The notes under the pieces: model-generated
What the model saw: only the letters and a program-made list of their open reading frames with translations
The model's database searches: none
What the model was told of the DNA's origin: nothing
Source of the DNA: Leptolyngbyaceae cyanobacterium
GTDB lineage: Bacteria; Cyanobacteriota; Cyanobacteriia; Cyanobacteriales; Aerosakkonemataceae
Reading direction: 5' to 3'
DNA length: 64,000 bases
Assembly (NCBI GenBank): GCA_036703985.1
Contig: DATNQN010000053.1
Span: 1 to 64,000 of the forward strand
Shown here: positions 9,251 through 18,900 of the stretch, piece by piece
Numbering within the stretch: position 1 is the first letter of the stretch
Layout: each line of letters begins with the position of its first letter
Position numbers and translations under genes: made by a program

Positions 9251-9373
9251 ATGCCTTCAAAAGCTCCCAATCCCAATAACCAGCCAGTAGAGTTGAACCG
9301 TACCTCTCTCTACTTAGGCTTACTTTTGATTTTCGTTCTCGGTATCTTGTTTTCCAGTTATTTCTTTAACTAA
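9251..9373 (+). CDS. psbL: Photosystem II protein L
   Basis: A 40-codon gene read directly. The protein carries the PsbL signature [19 protein letters not shown] and ends SSYFFN, one membrane helix with the N-terminus on the stromal side. PsbL sits at the PSII dimer interface and affects QA function. GGAG 6 nt before the ATG supports the start. Third gene of psbEFLJ. Confidence 0.97.
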   Translation: MPSKAPNPNNQPVELNRTSLYLGLLLIFVLGILFSSYFFN

Positions 9374-9447
9374 CTGGGTAAAGATTTCGATCGCTTGACA
9401 AAATTTCGTTCGATACTACTTGTTTTGTTCGTGGGAGGTTAAAGCCT

Positions 9448-9567
9448 GTGTCTGGAAGTGGAAGAATTCCTTTGTGGATTGTAGCTACGATCGCTGGAAT
9501 CGGCGTACTCACCGTTGTGGGTCTTTTCTTCTATGGTGCCTATGCTGGTTTAGGCTCTGCTATGTAA
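9448..9567 (+). CDS. psbJ: Photosystem II protein J
   Basis: A 39-codon gene beginning with GTG at 9448, preceded by GGGAGG about 9 nt upstream. The protein reads [20 protein letters not shown] then a glycine-rich helix ending [11 protein letters not shown], typical of PsbJ, which influences electron flow from QA and PSII assembly. Last gene of psbEFLJ, followed about 70 nt later by a strong terminator. Confidence 0.97.
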   Translation: MSGSGRIPLWIVATIAGIGVLTVVGLFFYGAYAGLGSAM

Positions 9568-9638
9568 TAATTAATCAAACCGGAATTATTTTAGCCTCTC
9601 CTGTGAGGCTCGGTTTTGTGAAAGTAGTTAATCAAACC

Positions 9639-9672
9639 AACCGCCTATCTTCTAATAGAGGCGGTTTTTTAA
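9639..9672 (+). terminator. Terminator of the psbEFLJ operon
   Basis: Stem AACCGCCT/AGGCGGTT (9639-9646 with 9659-9666), 12-nt loop, followed by TTTTTTAATTTTTT on the plus strand. Good rho-independent form. Confidence 0.9.
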
Positions 9673-9743
9673 TTTTTTCGATTGGGAAAGGATGAAGTCT
9701 GAAGTCTGAAGGATGAAGTAAAAAATCAAATAATTTTCCTTAT

Positions 9744-9777
9744 TCCCCATCCCCCATCTCCCCATCTCCCCATCTCT
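9744..9777. repeat. TCCCCATC octamer tandem repeat
   Basis: About four near-perfect TCCCCATC units. The same octamer in the reverse sense (GATGGGGA) is tandemly repeated at 59542-59575. Confidence 0.8.
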
Positions 9778-9780
9778 TCC

Positions 9781-11889
9781 CTAAAACTCCTCTTGTGTAA
9801 AACTTGGCAAATTAGGGGGAACGATAGTGCGATCGACACTGGTTTTATGGCTTTCCCGTTGGGTGTGAATCTCTACGCCAATCGCTTCAAACCGAATTTC
9901 CATACAACCAAAGGGAACGGGGATATAAATAGTTGCTTCCAGTTTCCCCCAAGGATCGGGGACAAAATCTCCGATCCAGCGAGTGCTTTCGATTAGCGAT
10001 CGCGTTTGCACGTCTGTCACCCAAAATTTTACTCCCAATCTGGGTTGTCGCATTGGCATTTTAATCCGGATGCGAACGGGTTCTCCTGCAATTAATTCGC
10101 CTTTCGGTAGTTCTAATTCCGGCGCGGGAATCGGTTCTTCCTCCGATGAAACTGTTAGATTTGACGATTTACTCTCTTGATTGCTAACTAATTCTGGTTT
10201 TTTACTAAAAGTATGTTTCGGTGTTACAGGTTCTAAGGATTCATCATCTACCACTATTTCAAAAGCAGCTAAATCCGCATCTACACCAGCAGGATTAACT
10301 GCTGGTAAGGCAGCATTTTGGGGGTCATCATTTTTGGTAGTTGATGTAGATTCAAATAAATCGTTAAGATCCAATTCAGCAGCTAATTCTCCATCAGCAG
10401 CAAAAGCATTCAATCGCGACCAAAAGCGATCCTCTAATTTTAGAGATTGAAAAGCAGTATCTGTAGGAGATGATAAAGTATCGGTTTTTTCTACTGATTT
10501 AGTTTCCAATTCTTCATCGATAATTGGTTCTGGTTTTTCAGATAAAATTTCTAAAGTGGCATCTAGTTCAGTGACAGATTCATGAACAGACACTTCTTCA
10601 CTGGATTTTATTTCTGTTTCCGAGTCACTTAAATCTGCCTCAACAGGATATGTTGCATCTGGCTCGTCTTTATTAGCAGGTAAAGGTGCTGGGAACTTTT
10701 TGTTAAATGTTGGCAAATCGAGGGGTTTAGCAGTTTTATTAAACGGGTCTGGTTGATAAAGTAACGGCGGTAAAATAGCACCCGTTGATGGTTGAAACGG
10801 TTTAAAATCAACTTTCTGAGGATTTTCTAATTGTTCTAAAGCTGATAAATCAAGTTTTCGCTCTTTTTTCGATTTTCCATATGGCAGATCTAATAGTTCT
10901 CTTTCCGCAAATTCATCTGCAACAGCACTTAATAAGTTATCCAAATCGGCTGTAATGGTGAAAGATGCGGTTGCTAAAACCAGAGGTGAGTCAACTGGTG
11001 TTTCTGTAGCAGAATATAAATTAACTTCTCCTAAAATCAGGCGGGTGTTGCTTTCGGGTGGAAGTTGAATTTCACAAGAAAAACTAAAAGGAATCACCTG
11101 AGTTGGTAAAGATTGTTGCCGTTCGGCTAAAGTTTCTCCATTCTGAGGATCGCGCAGGTAAATTCGCAGTTCGCCAGATAATTCTGGTTGAAAATTAGAA
11201 CCTGGATTTTCCCATGTTTCTGGTAGTTTTATTTCACCTACAAGAGTCAAAGATTGTCCTTGACGAGCAGTATAAGTTTGTTGTTTGAGGGTAAGTAAAA
11301 GCGGGAGAGAGGAAATATTTCCTGGTTTTGATGCGAAAACAGGTGTCCAAGGATTCGATCGTTCTAGTTCCTCATTTTTGGTGGAAATCTCGTAACCTTT
11401 TTGGTTGATAGAATTTGGCGACTGAGGATCGGAAGTTGATGATTGAGGATGGGAATGAGAAAATTCGCTAATTTCGCCTAATTCTGCCAAAGAAAGGTCT
11501 GCATCATCCTCATTCTCTGCTCGATCGTTGATAATTTCAGTTTTCGGTAATATTCGGAAGCTAAGGTTATGTTGCCAAGATTCGCCGATTAAGTCGCTGA
11601 TTAAATCGGGACGACAGCGAAATTCCCAAATCCCTGCTTTTAGGGTGGTAAATGGAATCACCACCATTAACCCTTCTAGATTAGTGCGACGCGATCGCTT
11701 TTGCATCCGACGCTTAGGCGGGTCTTCATCGGTGGAATGATGAACGATCCGAAGGTCTACTTCTGTATCTATACGACTAGAACGAGCAACGATGCGATAC
11801 CGACCTTCCGGCAGTTCCACCTCAGATGATTGTAGGTGTTGCCAGGTGCGATCGCCTTCTTTTTGAATCAGAAATTCCCAATCTTCCAT
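9781..11889 (-). CDS. Large acidic conserved cyanobacterial protein, function unknown
   Basis: No named family is recognised. The 702-aa protein has three parts. An N-terminal domain (about 1-125) is rich in aromatic and basic residues, with short beta-like segments (EGRYRIVARSSRIDTEVDLRIV). A second beta-rich part (about 195-320) follows. A long acidic, low-complexity linker rich in E, D, S and T (about 330-590) leads to a C-terminal beta domain (about 595-690) with LPKGELIAGEPVRIRIKMP and VPFGCMEIRFEAIGVEIHT. There is no signal peptide or membrane helix, so it is probably cytosolic. The separate folded ends joined by a flexible acidic linker suggest a scaffold or adaptor, but this is inference. 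Confidence 0.65.
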   Translation of the reverse strand: MEDWEFLIQKEGDRTWQHLQSSEVELPEGRYRIVARSSRIDTEVDLRIVHHSTDEDPPKRRMQKRSRRTNLEGLMVVIPFTTLKAGIWEFRCRPDLISDLIGESWQHNLSFRILPKTEIINDRAENEDDADLSLAELGEISEFSHSHPQSSTSDPQSPNSINQKGYEISTKNEELERSNPWTPVFASKPGNISSLPLLLTLKQQTYTARQGQSLTLVGEIKLPETWENPGSNFQPELSGELRIYLRDPQNGETLAERQQSLPTQVIPFSFSCEIQLPPESNTRLILGEVNLYSATETPVDSPLVLATASFTITADLDNLLSAVADEFAERELLDLPYGKSKKERKLDLSALEQLENPQKVDFKPFQPSTGAILPPLLYQPDPFNKTAKPLDLPTFNKKFPAPLPANKDEPDATYPVEADLSDSETEIKSSEEVSVHESVTELDATLEILSEKPEPIIDEELETKSVEKTDTLSSPTDTAFQSLKLEDRFWSRLNAFAADGELAAELDLNDLFESTSTTKNDDPQNAALPAVNPAGVDADLAAFEIVVDDESLEPVTPKHTFSKKPELVSNQESKSSNLTVSSEEEPIPAPELELPKGELIAGEPVRIRIKMPMRQPRLGVKFWVTDVQTRSLIESTRWIGDFVPDPWGKLEATIYIPVPFGCMEIRFEAIGVEIHTQRESHKTSVDRTIVPPNLPSFTQEEF

Positions 11890-12047
11890 CGGTCACTGCA
11901 AGGATAGCGCCAACCAACCTTAATCCTAGACTAGGGAGGGAGAGAGGGCAATTGGTACGCGATCGTTTTTTGTGATTTGAGCTTGTTGAGTAGCTCAAAA
12001 TCCGCAATTTGAGGTTGTTTTGTATCTAAAAGCACTATATCTCAGGT

Positions 12048-12080
12048 AGATCCCCAACTTCTCTAAGAAGTCGGGGATCT
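12048..12080. repeat. 33-nt palindromic element, 15-3-15, subtype B
   Basis: Arm AGATCCCCAACTTCT (12048-12062), loop cta, arm AGAAGTCGGGGATCT (12066-12080); 14 of 15 Watson-Crick pairs, the last position being A opposite C. Same geometry as the elements at 5027, 18039 and 57166. Confidence 0.9.
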
Positions 12081-12126
12081 GTATATCTCAATAGTCTGTG
12101 TAAGCGAAGTTTATTTGTTATTTTAT

Positions 12127-12936
12127 TTATGCCTGATGAGATTCTAACCAAGCGGTTAAATCTGTGGGTTGAGAAAAATCTAATAATGCTTCTCCCAAAT
12201 CTTCTAATTGTGCGATCGATAATGCTTGAATTCTCGCTTGAATTTCGGGAGTAATTGAGCCAAACCTACGTTTTAGTATCCGTAACAGCATTGCTATCTC
12301 TCCTCGTTGCAAGATATCTTGATAGATCACAGATTCGCGCATAATTTCCTCTCGGAATAATTGGGTAATCAAATTTTTGTCAAAGCGCAGACCTGCTAGT
12401 ATTTCTATACAGGCTGAGACATTTTGCCGTTGGGGGGTTTCTTCAATATTAGCGACCTGTTGGGCTACTTGCGCCAGTAAAGTTTGGGGTGAGTCGCTTC
12501 GCGCTAATGTCGCCAGTGGTAAAAGTCCAGAATTGGCTAACAGTGGCGCAGGATCTTCTTCCCACATTCGGATCACTCGATAGCGATGGTGGGTGTTGGG
12601 AGCGGTAAACTCGTTGGTATAGGCGATTTCGGAAGTAGTGGATTTGAGAAAAATTACTACTTGTTCGATGTTGCAACGATATTTTCGATACAGTCTTAGC
12701 CAGTAATCAAGCATCCGTAGCGGGAGTGGGGGATCTGATGCTGGTAAGGTTTGAAATTCCAGGTGCAGAATTAGATTTGCGGTTTGTAGTAAGGTAATAG
12801 AATCGGCGCGAATTGGTTCCAGGCTGAGTTCAGTTTTTAAGACTTGAATGTTAGATGTTTCCGATGGGAGTAGCCATTGGACAAATTCGACGGGGTATTC
12901 TTCGGCAAGGTATTTACAAAGGTTGTCTGTGTTCAA
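12127..12936 (-). CDS. Rpn/YhgA-like PD-(D/E)XK protein with DUF4351-type tail
   Basis: Member of the cyanobacterial Rpn family (recombination-promoting nuclease/putative transposase superfamily). The N-terminal part (about 1-110) contains a degenerate nuclease core: RADSITLL (Asp) followed by LILHLEFQT (Glu-x-Gln). The C-terminal 60 residues (from about ILKRRFGSITPEIQARIQALS) match the DUF4351 helical tail. The family is very numerous in filamentous cyanobacteria and its biological role is unsettled. The gene lies 174 bp downstream of a second Rpn-like gene on the same strand, in an accessory stretch. Nuclease activity is not assured because the canonical ExK lysine is replaced by Gln. Confidence 0.75.
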   Translation of the reverse strand: MNTDNLCKYLAEEYPVEFVQWLLPSETSNIQVLKTELSLEPIRADSITLLQTANLILHLEFQTLPASDPPLPLRMLDYWLRLYRKYRCNIEQVVIFLKSTTSEIAYTNEFTAPNTHHRYRVIRMWEEDPAPLLANSGLLPLATLARSDSPQTLLAQVAQQVANIEETPQRQNVSACIEILAGLRFDKNLITQLFREEIMRESVIYQDILQRGEIAMLLRILKRRFGSITPEIQARIQALSIAQLEDLGEALLDFSQPTDLTAWLESHQA

Positions 12937-13110
12937 TAGTAGAGTGGGTGTTGGATAGATTTGTTTTGATATTATTTTAATATATTGGGTGAAAATTAGA
13001 GATGAAAATGTGCGATCGCCTGCAATGTTGCATTACCGAAATGCAACCCAGGCTCGTAAATAATTTTGTAGGATCAATTTATGGATTGACCCTACATTTT
13101 GCATTTTTTG

Positions 13111-14019
13111 TTAATTTCTAAATCTACTTACCAATTCTTCACGAGACAATTGTACCAACAAGGGAGTAAATTCTTCTGGTGGAAAAGTCAAGATAGAGTC
13201 AATTAAAGCAGATAACTCTGCATCTAATTCTCCAAATCTCAACTTTAATAAATTTTCCACTATTAAACGCTCTCCTTGTTGGATACCTCGTTGAATGCCT
13301 TGTTCAATGCCTTTTTGTTCAACTTGTGCTAGCTTTTCTTGCAGCAAAGGTTGTAATCTCATAACTAACTCCCGATCGTCTGATTCTAAAGTTTGATTGA
13401 AGTTTAAATTTTCTCGTAATTGATAGAACAATTCCAAGATTTTGTCTCGCCATACATTGTCAGGTGGCAGTGCCTCCAATTCATCAATTGCTTGTGCTTG
13501 TACTTTCTTCCTTCCGAATATTCTTAGCCAAAGTGTTTCTGGGGTTTTGGGTAATTGATGAATTACGACAATGGCTGTTCTCAAATAATAGGGAAGAAAA
13601 TAAACTCCCGCGCCCCAATTGTCCTTTAGTATAGCGTGGAATCCTTCTAAAATGGAGGCTGAGGCAGTTGGGGTGAGAATCCATAAGAAGGGTAAGCTGA
13701 TGGGTTCATCGGGTGCATTTTTGCGCTTTGCTTGTCGTTGAATGCTTTCTCGGACTTCTAGCGCTTTCAGAAGGCAAGTACAAGTTTCATCTGGGTCAAC
13801 GGGATTGCGAAATGGTTCAAAGATTGCGGTTGTTTCTCCCAATTTTCCTAATAACCCTAAATCTTGTGATAGGGTTTCGGGGGAAGCATTGGGAATGAAT
13901 ATGACATCGATTTCTCTTGTTTCGGATGTGACTTTTCGATCGGATTTGACTTGTCCGTAGGGTGTTAGTAGTTCTTCTAGGCAATCTTTGGCGAATTGAT
14001 CGTGTATGAAGCGGGTCAT
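13111..14019 (-). CDS. Rpn-like protein with coiled-coil tail
   Basis: Cyanobacterial protein of the same broad type as its neighbour. The N-terminal half shows a possible PD-(D/E)XK core, with REIDVIFIP (about residues 36-44) and TAIFEPFRNP (about 68-77). The C-terminal third has a charged, Gln-rich helix with repeated EQGIQRGIQQGE (about 235-250), typical of Rpn/DUF4351 proteins, and ends in a helical motif SREELVSRFRN. Family membership is inferred from these features, not from a search. It could act with the downstream Rpn-like gene. AT-rich DNA and two hairpins follow the gene. Confidence 0.65.
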   Translation of the reverse strand: MTRFIHDQFAKDCLEELLTPYGQVKSDRKVTSETREIDVIFIPNASPETLSQDLGLLGKLGETTAIFEPFRNPVDPDETCTCLLKALEVRESIQRQAKRKNAPDEPISLPFLWILTPTASASILEGFHAILKDNWGAGVYFLPYYLRTAIVVIHQLPKTPETLWLRIFGRKKVQAQAIDELEALPPDNVWRDKILELFYQLRENLNFNQTLESDDRELVMRLQPLLQEKLAQVEQKGIEQGIQRGIQQGERLIVENLLKLRFGELDAELSALIDSILTFPPEEFTPLLVQLSREELVSRFRN

Positions 14020-14236
14020 TATTAGGTAATTGAGATGATTTTGGAGGTTATTGTTATTATATGATAAAGTTAAACATGGATGAATTAATGATTGTAAAAT
14101 TGGTTGATATGGTTATAATTAATTATTGCATTTTAATAATTAATTAATAATAGCAATACTTTGTCCTTAACCTAGCGATCGCGCAGTTGCGATCGGCCCG
14201 ATTGTTTATATAGATTTTGCATCAGTCGCATCAACC

Positions 14237-14285
14237 GCCTGCGATTCAAATCGCAGGCTAATAGCGAAAGTCCTCTGAAGAGGAC
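14237..14285 (+). repeat. Two-hairpin repeat element, copy 1
   Basis: Hairpin 1: GCCTGCGATT/AATCGCAGGC (10 bp, 2-nt loop). Spacer TAATAGCGAAA. Hairpin 2: GTCCTC/GAGGAC (loop TGAA). Same architecture as the inverted copy at 14444-14493, with different but still complementary stems. Confidence 0.85.
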
Positions 14286-14311
14286 TGTTTATAAGAGCGA
14301 AACTTTTGTAG

Positions 14312-14377
14312 GGGCGAAGCATTCGGGCGACAATCTTTGTAGCTTCACCAAAATTGAACAATCCGAATGCTTCGCCC
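14312..14377. repeat. 15-bp perfect inverted repeat
   Basis: GGGCGAAGCATTCGG (14312-14326) and its exact complement CCGAATGCTTCGCCC (14363-14377), 36 nt apart, lying between the two two-hairpin elements. Confidence 0.85.
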
Positions 14378-14443
14378 TTCCTCCATCTGCAAATAATTTT
14401 GCTTAAAGGACGATAGAAAAACCCGGTTTCTTTGCTTTTCTTC

Positions 14444-14493
14444 AGTCGTCTTTAGACGACTTTAGCTATTAGCCTGGGAATTGATTCCCAGGC
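14444..14493 (-). repeat. Two-hairpin repeat element, copy 2 (inverted)
   Basis: On the minus strand: hairpin GCCTGGGAAT/ATTCCCAGGC, spacer TAATAGCTAA, hairpin AGTCGTC/GACGACT. The spacer matches copy 1 almost exactly, while the stems differ by paired changes. Confidence 0.85.
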
Positions 14494-14542
14494 GGGCTGT
14501 GTTCACAAACGAGTGATGTATTCCCAGGCGTTTTACACAGCT

Positions 14543-14776
14543 TTAATTACTTTTTCTCTTCTCTTCATCAAGAATACCAGCACGACGAACTTTGATAATC
14601 AAGCTAGTACCTTCAGTCAGCATCCAAAGCACAGCATCCAGCGGAGGATATCCTTGGTAAACACGGTAATTTGCTTGAACACCAATTAAGAAAGCTTGCA
14701 AAATAAATAAAGCAGCAAGCGATTTTAATTCAATTTTTTGACGAGTATTTTTAACCGCTAATTTTGCTTTTTTCAT
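14543..14776 (-). CDS. Small membrane protein, function unknown
   Basis: 77 aa with a basic N-terminus (KKAKLAVKNTRQK), one hydrophobic segment (about 18-36, SLAALFILQAFLIGVQA), and a soluble tail with PPLDAVLWMLTEGTSLIIKVRRAG. It starts at ATG. No family is recognised. It is flanked by a repeat-rich spacer downstream and a 200-bp AT-rich spacer upstream, and the next gene is divergent. A real gene is likely from the protein-like composition, but not certain. Confidence 0.5.
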   Translation of the reverse strand: MKKAKLAVKNTRQKIELKSLAALFILQAFLIGVQANYRVYQGYPPLDAVLWMLTEGTSLIIKVRRAGILDEEKRKSN

Positions 14777-14975
14777 ATTGTCTACCTCGATAATGGCGTT
14801 ATGTATACCAAGTTAGACAGAGTTTATTTAATTGAGAATCGAAATAAGTAGAGCGAAGTATATCTTACGAGAAAGTAGATTTAAGTAGAACAATGTAGGA
14901 TTTTGTAATTTATTACTTGCCATCGTCTTGGCACTTAAAATAGAATAGCTTCAAAGTTTCAGGCAATTAGAATTT

Positions 14976-15842
14976 ATGAATCTGCCAAAATATGAAGATC
15001 GGGAAGCAGTATTTCTAGAAGCGATGGCAACCCGCTTTTGTTTTAGCGGCAAGAACCGAATTATATTTGTAGAACGCTTCCGGGAAAAGAATGCTGATTC
15101 AAACAATAAAAGTATTGCAGAGTATTATCAAGTAGAGTTACTAGAAGGAACAAAGAATGGCATTGCTGAGACGATTTTTACGCAGCAGTTGAGTGCAATT
15201 TGCGACAAACTGGCAGAGGAGGGATGTGATTTTAATGGTGCTACTAGAGGCAGGTGGAAAATTGCAAAACGCTGGCTGCGCGAGGTAATATTTCCCCAAT
15301 GGGCTAAAGAGCAAGGTTTAGTAACTCCTCCACCATTTACTATTGACCAAATTTGGCAACAACTGAAAGCAAAGGCGATTGATTCTAACCTATTAGAGGT
15401 GCTGGTAGGTAAAGAGTTGGGTGAATTGTCTACTATGGGGGCTAGGCGTAACAAATCCCGCAAAAATGTGCTTGTGAATAGTGATATTAAATATCGGGTG
15501 CAAGTTGAACGCGAAGGATACTTAATATTATTGGAGAGGGAACCATCAGGCGTGGTTTGTTGTTTGTGTCCTTCGGAATATGCGCCTAACTCTCGTTGCG
15601 CTACTGGGGTAATGGTTTTGCCGCAATACCCACCATCAGAGTATGCAACTTTTGGATCGGATGAGGTGGGAAGAGAGCAAATTTTAGCTTTGATTACGCA
15701 GGAATTGCCGCCTCTAGATTGGTTGGAAAAGAGTAAAGAAAAGGCTTTGGAATTGGATCGAGAGCATTTGTATGGACTGCTGGAATATGTGGAAGGGAAT
15801 CGAGATTGTCAGGTGTTGTGGACGGAATATAGTGTGGTTTAA
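14976..15842 (+). CDS. DUF4384-like protein upstream of CHAT protease
   Basis: 288 aa. The C-terminal part (about 165-245) resembles the DUF4384 domain: YRVQVEREGYLILLEREPSG, VVCCLCPSEYAPNSR, a VLPQYPP segment, then a GREQILALIT-like end. This matches that domain's pattern of a polar beta sheet ending in a pre-set value check. The N-terminal part (1-125) is helical, with CDKLAEEGCDFNGATRGRWK, and not recognised; it might be an effector-associated or adaptor domain. The gene lies 114 bp upstream of the TPR-CHAT protease on the same strand. DUF4384 domains are often found with caspase-like peptidases and kinases, so a joint role is plausible inference. Confidence 0.65.
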   Translation: MNLPKYEDREAVFLEAMATRFCFSGKNRIIFVERFREKNADSNNKSIAEYYQVELLEGTKNGIAETIFTQQLSAICDKLAEEGCDFNGATRGRWKIAKRWLREVIFPQWAKEQGLVTPPPFTIDQIWQQLKAKAIDSNLLEVLVGKELGELSTMGARRNKSRKNVLVNSDIKYRVQVEREGYLILLEREPSGVVCCLCPSEYAPNSRCATGVMVLPQYPPSEYATFGSDEVGREQILALITQELPPLDWLEKSKEKALELDREHLYGLLEYVEGNRDCQVLWTEYSVV

Positions 15843-15956
15843 AAATTGGGGTTTTGAAACAATAATTTTGATAACGAGATTGTAGAAGCGAAACATTTGA
15901 GTATCAAAATTTTGCTTTGTTGACAAGGGTACAAGTTTCAAACTCGGAGTAAAACA

Positions 15957-18900
15957 ATGGGATTGATTCGTTGGTTGGGAAATTTAGAGATACTGTTACC
16001 GCAGGTAATCAGGAAAATAATATCAGTGGTAAAGCTAAACAACTACGCTCTTGAACTTCATAGTCAGGGTAAATTTGATGAGGCGGTAACTTTGGCTGAG
16101 CAAGCTTTAGATTTAGCTCTGTCACTTTCTTTAGGCGATAATCGCGTTGTTGCTATCAGTTTGAACAGTTTGGCATTTCTTTACTGCTCCCAAGGCAGAT
16201 ACAGTGAAGCGGAACCATTGTACCAACAAGCACTGGCGATGACACAGCGCCTATTTCGGGGCAATCATCGTCTTGTTGCTATTAGTTTGAATAATTTGGG
16301 GTTACTTTACCAATCCCAAGGAAAATACAGCGAAGCCGAACCTCTATACCAACAAGCACTGATGATGTGGCAACGCTTGTTTAAGGCCGATCATCGTGAT
16401 GTGGCACTCATTTTGAACAATTTAGCAGCAGTTTACAATTCCCAAGGCAGATACAGTGAAGCGGAACCTCTGTACCAACAAGCACTGGCGATGAGACAGC
16501 GCCTCTTTAACGGCAATCATCCCGATTTGGCACAAAGTTTGAACAATTTGGCATTCCTTTACAACTCCCAAGGCAGATACAGTGAAGCGGAACCATTGTA
16601 CCAACAAGCACTGGCGATGAGACAGCGCCTCTTTAACGGCGATCATCCCGATTTGCCAGTCAGTTTGAACAATTTGGCAGGACTTTACAAATCCCAAGGC
16701 AAATACAGTGAAGCGGAACCTCTGTACCAACAAGCACTAACGATGAGACAGCGCCTCTTTAACGGCGATCATCCCGATGTGGCAGAAATTTTGAACAATT
16801 TAGCCGAACTTTACCGATCCCAAGGCAGATACAGTGAAGCGGAATCTTTGTTCCAACAAGCACTGGTGATGACACTGTATTTATTTAAGGGGGATCATCC
16901 CTCTGTGGCAAAAAGTTTGAACAATTTGGCATTAATTTACAACTCCCGCAGATACAGTGAAGCGGAACCTTTGTTCCAACAAGCGCTGGCGATGACACAG
17001 CGCCTATTTAACGGCGATCATTCCGATGTGGCAACAAGTTTGAACAATTTGGCATCTCTTTACTGTTACCAAGGTAGATACAGTGAAGCCGAACCCCTCT
17101 ACCAACAAGGACTGGCGATGTTTCAACGCCTATTTGAGGGCGATCATCCCGATGTGGCACGCAGTTTGAGCAATTTGACAGGTTTATTAGCAGCTACCGA
17201 TCGCCCTACCCAAGCACTAGAACTAATGCAGCAAGCAGCAGCAATGGAAGGGCGACTCATTCGCCGCCAGTTTGCTTACAGTTCCGAACGCGATCGCCTC
17301 ACCTATCTCGATACCATCAGAAGTACATTAGCAAGTTTACTCTCCCTCGTCTGGCACTACTTTTCCGACTCCCCAGAAGCAGTGCAAATTGCCCTCGATG
17401 TAGTGCTGCAACGCAAGTCCCTCAGCGCTTCTGCCCTTGCTGCTTTCAACTTTGCTTTATTTAGCGGACGCTATCCCCACTTGCAAGAAGAATTTACTCA
17501 ACTGCGCCGCCTCCAAGCAGAACTCGTTCATCTTACCTTCGATCCACCCCTCCCCGATCCAAAAGTTTCCGTAGAAACATACCAATCTCTGCGAAAAGCG
17601 CATCAAAAAAAGCTTGCCGAATTAGAAGCACAATGCCAACAATTAGAAAAGCAACTCGCATCCCAAGTCCCGGAAATTCAACTGCAAGAACAAGAATGCG
17701 ATCGTCGCGCCGTCGCTTTGGAATTGCCATCAGGTTCTACTTTAGTGGAATTTGTTCGCTTTAATCTATTTGATTTTACCGCCCCAGAAAAAACGCGATG
17801 GCAATCTGCCCAATATGTAGCGTTTATCTTACCTGCCCAACAACCAGATGCGGTGCAGATGATTAAATTAGGAGAAGCAGAACCTATTGATAAGTTAATT
17901 CGAGTTTTTCGAGAAGCATCTGCAAAACCTGGTAACAAGCTAGGCGCGAGAAAAAAACCGCAAACTCCCGATGCAGATAACGTCACTGTTGGGGAAAAAC
18001 TGCGTCAACAAATATTCGATCCGATTTTGGTTGGGTTAAGAAACCCGGTTTTTCTAAAAAACCAGGTTTCTAAAGAACATTTCTTCATTGCACCCGATGG
18101 CGACTTAAACCTGCTGCCGTTTCAGATATTACCGATGCCAGAAACGGACAAGTTGCTGATGGATGAATACACTATTAGTTATCTCAGTGTCGGGCGAGAT
18201 ATCCTGCGGCAAAAAGTAGCGACAAACCGCCCTGTATCCGATGCTTTGATTATCGCCGATCCTGATTTTAATTTATCCGTTAGTAGTGAGAACTTCAGTC
18301 CTCAAAGCGCTAAAGCGCTTACTACAAACTTATCAGCTTTAAGTTCTAGTTTTCACCCCGTACCCGAAACAGGTTTTTTAGGCAAAAGAGTTGCCGAAAA
18401 ACTCGGCGTTAAACCCTATCTGCAACAGGAAGCTTTAGAACCTATTCTCACTAGCAGTAAATGTCCCCGCTTGTTGATGATTGCTACTCACGGTTACTTT
18501 GCCGAAGAAAATCAACCAGCTTATCTTAATTTAATCGCTCAACTCCTCAACTGTGCCAACGGTGAAGAACGAGAAATCTTACAAAAACACCCTCAATTGC
18601 TAGATGAAAAATTGCCGGAAATGATGGCAGATGTCGCCACTTATCTAGCTGCTAACGATGACGAAAATAGCGCCAATAGGTTACGCAATTTAGCCAGCCA
18701 ATTACCGGAAATCATCAAGAAAATAAACCCGCATAATTCAGAAACACATCGCCTTACCAACACCCAAATCGAAAACCCGATGATGCGTTCAGGACTTGCC
18801 TTTGCGGGTGCGGAAACTTGGCTAAAAGGTGGCGAACTTCCGCCAAAAGCAGGCAAAGGTTTTCTGTTCGCCCAAGATATCATCGGTATCGATTTATGGG

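Larger units (their letters stand above)
14020..14542. other. Palindrome-rich intergenic block
   Basis: About 520 bp without a gene. After an AT-rich stretch it carries nested inverted repeats: two two-hairpin elements in opposite orientation (14237-14285 and 14444-14493) enclosing a 15-bp inverted repeat (14312-14326 with 14363-14377) and a single AGAAA(AA)CCCGGTTTCT arm (14415-14431). Confidence 0.75.

Noticed and set aside
16147-17150. Regular 126-bp repeats as a CRISPR array
   Set aside because: They are in one long frame, encode TPRs and have no variable spacers.
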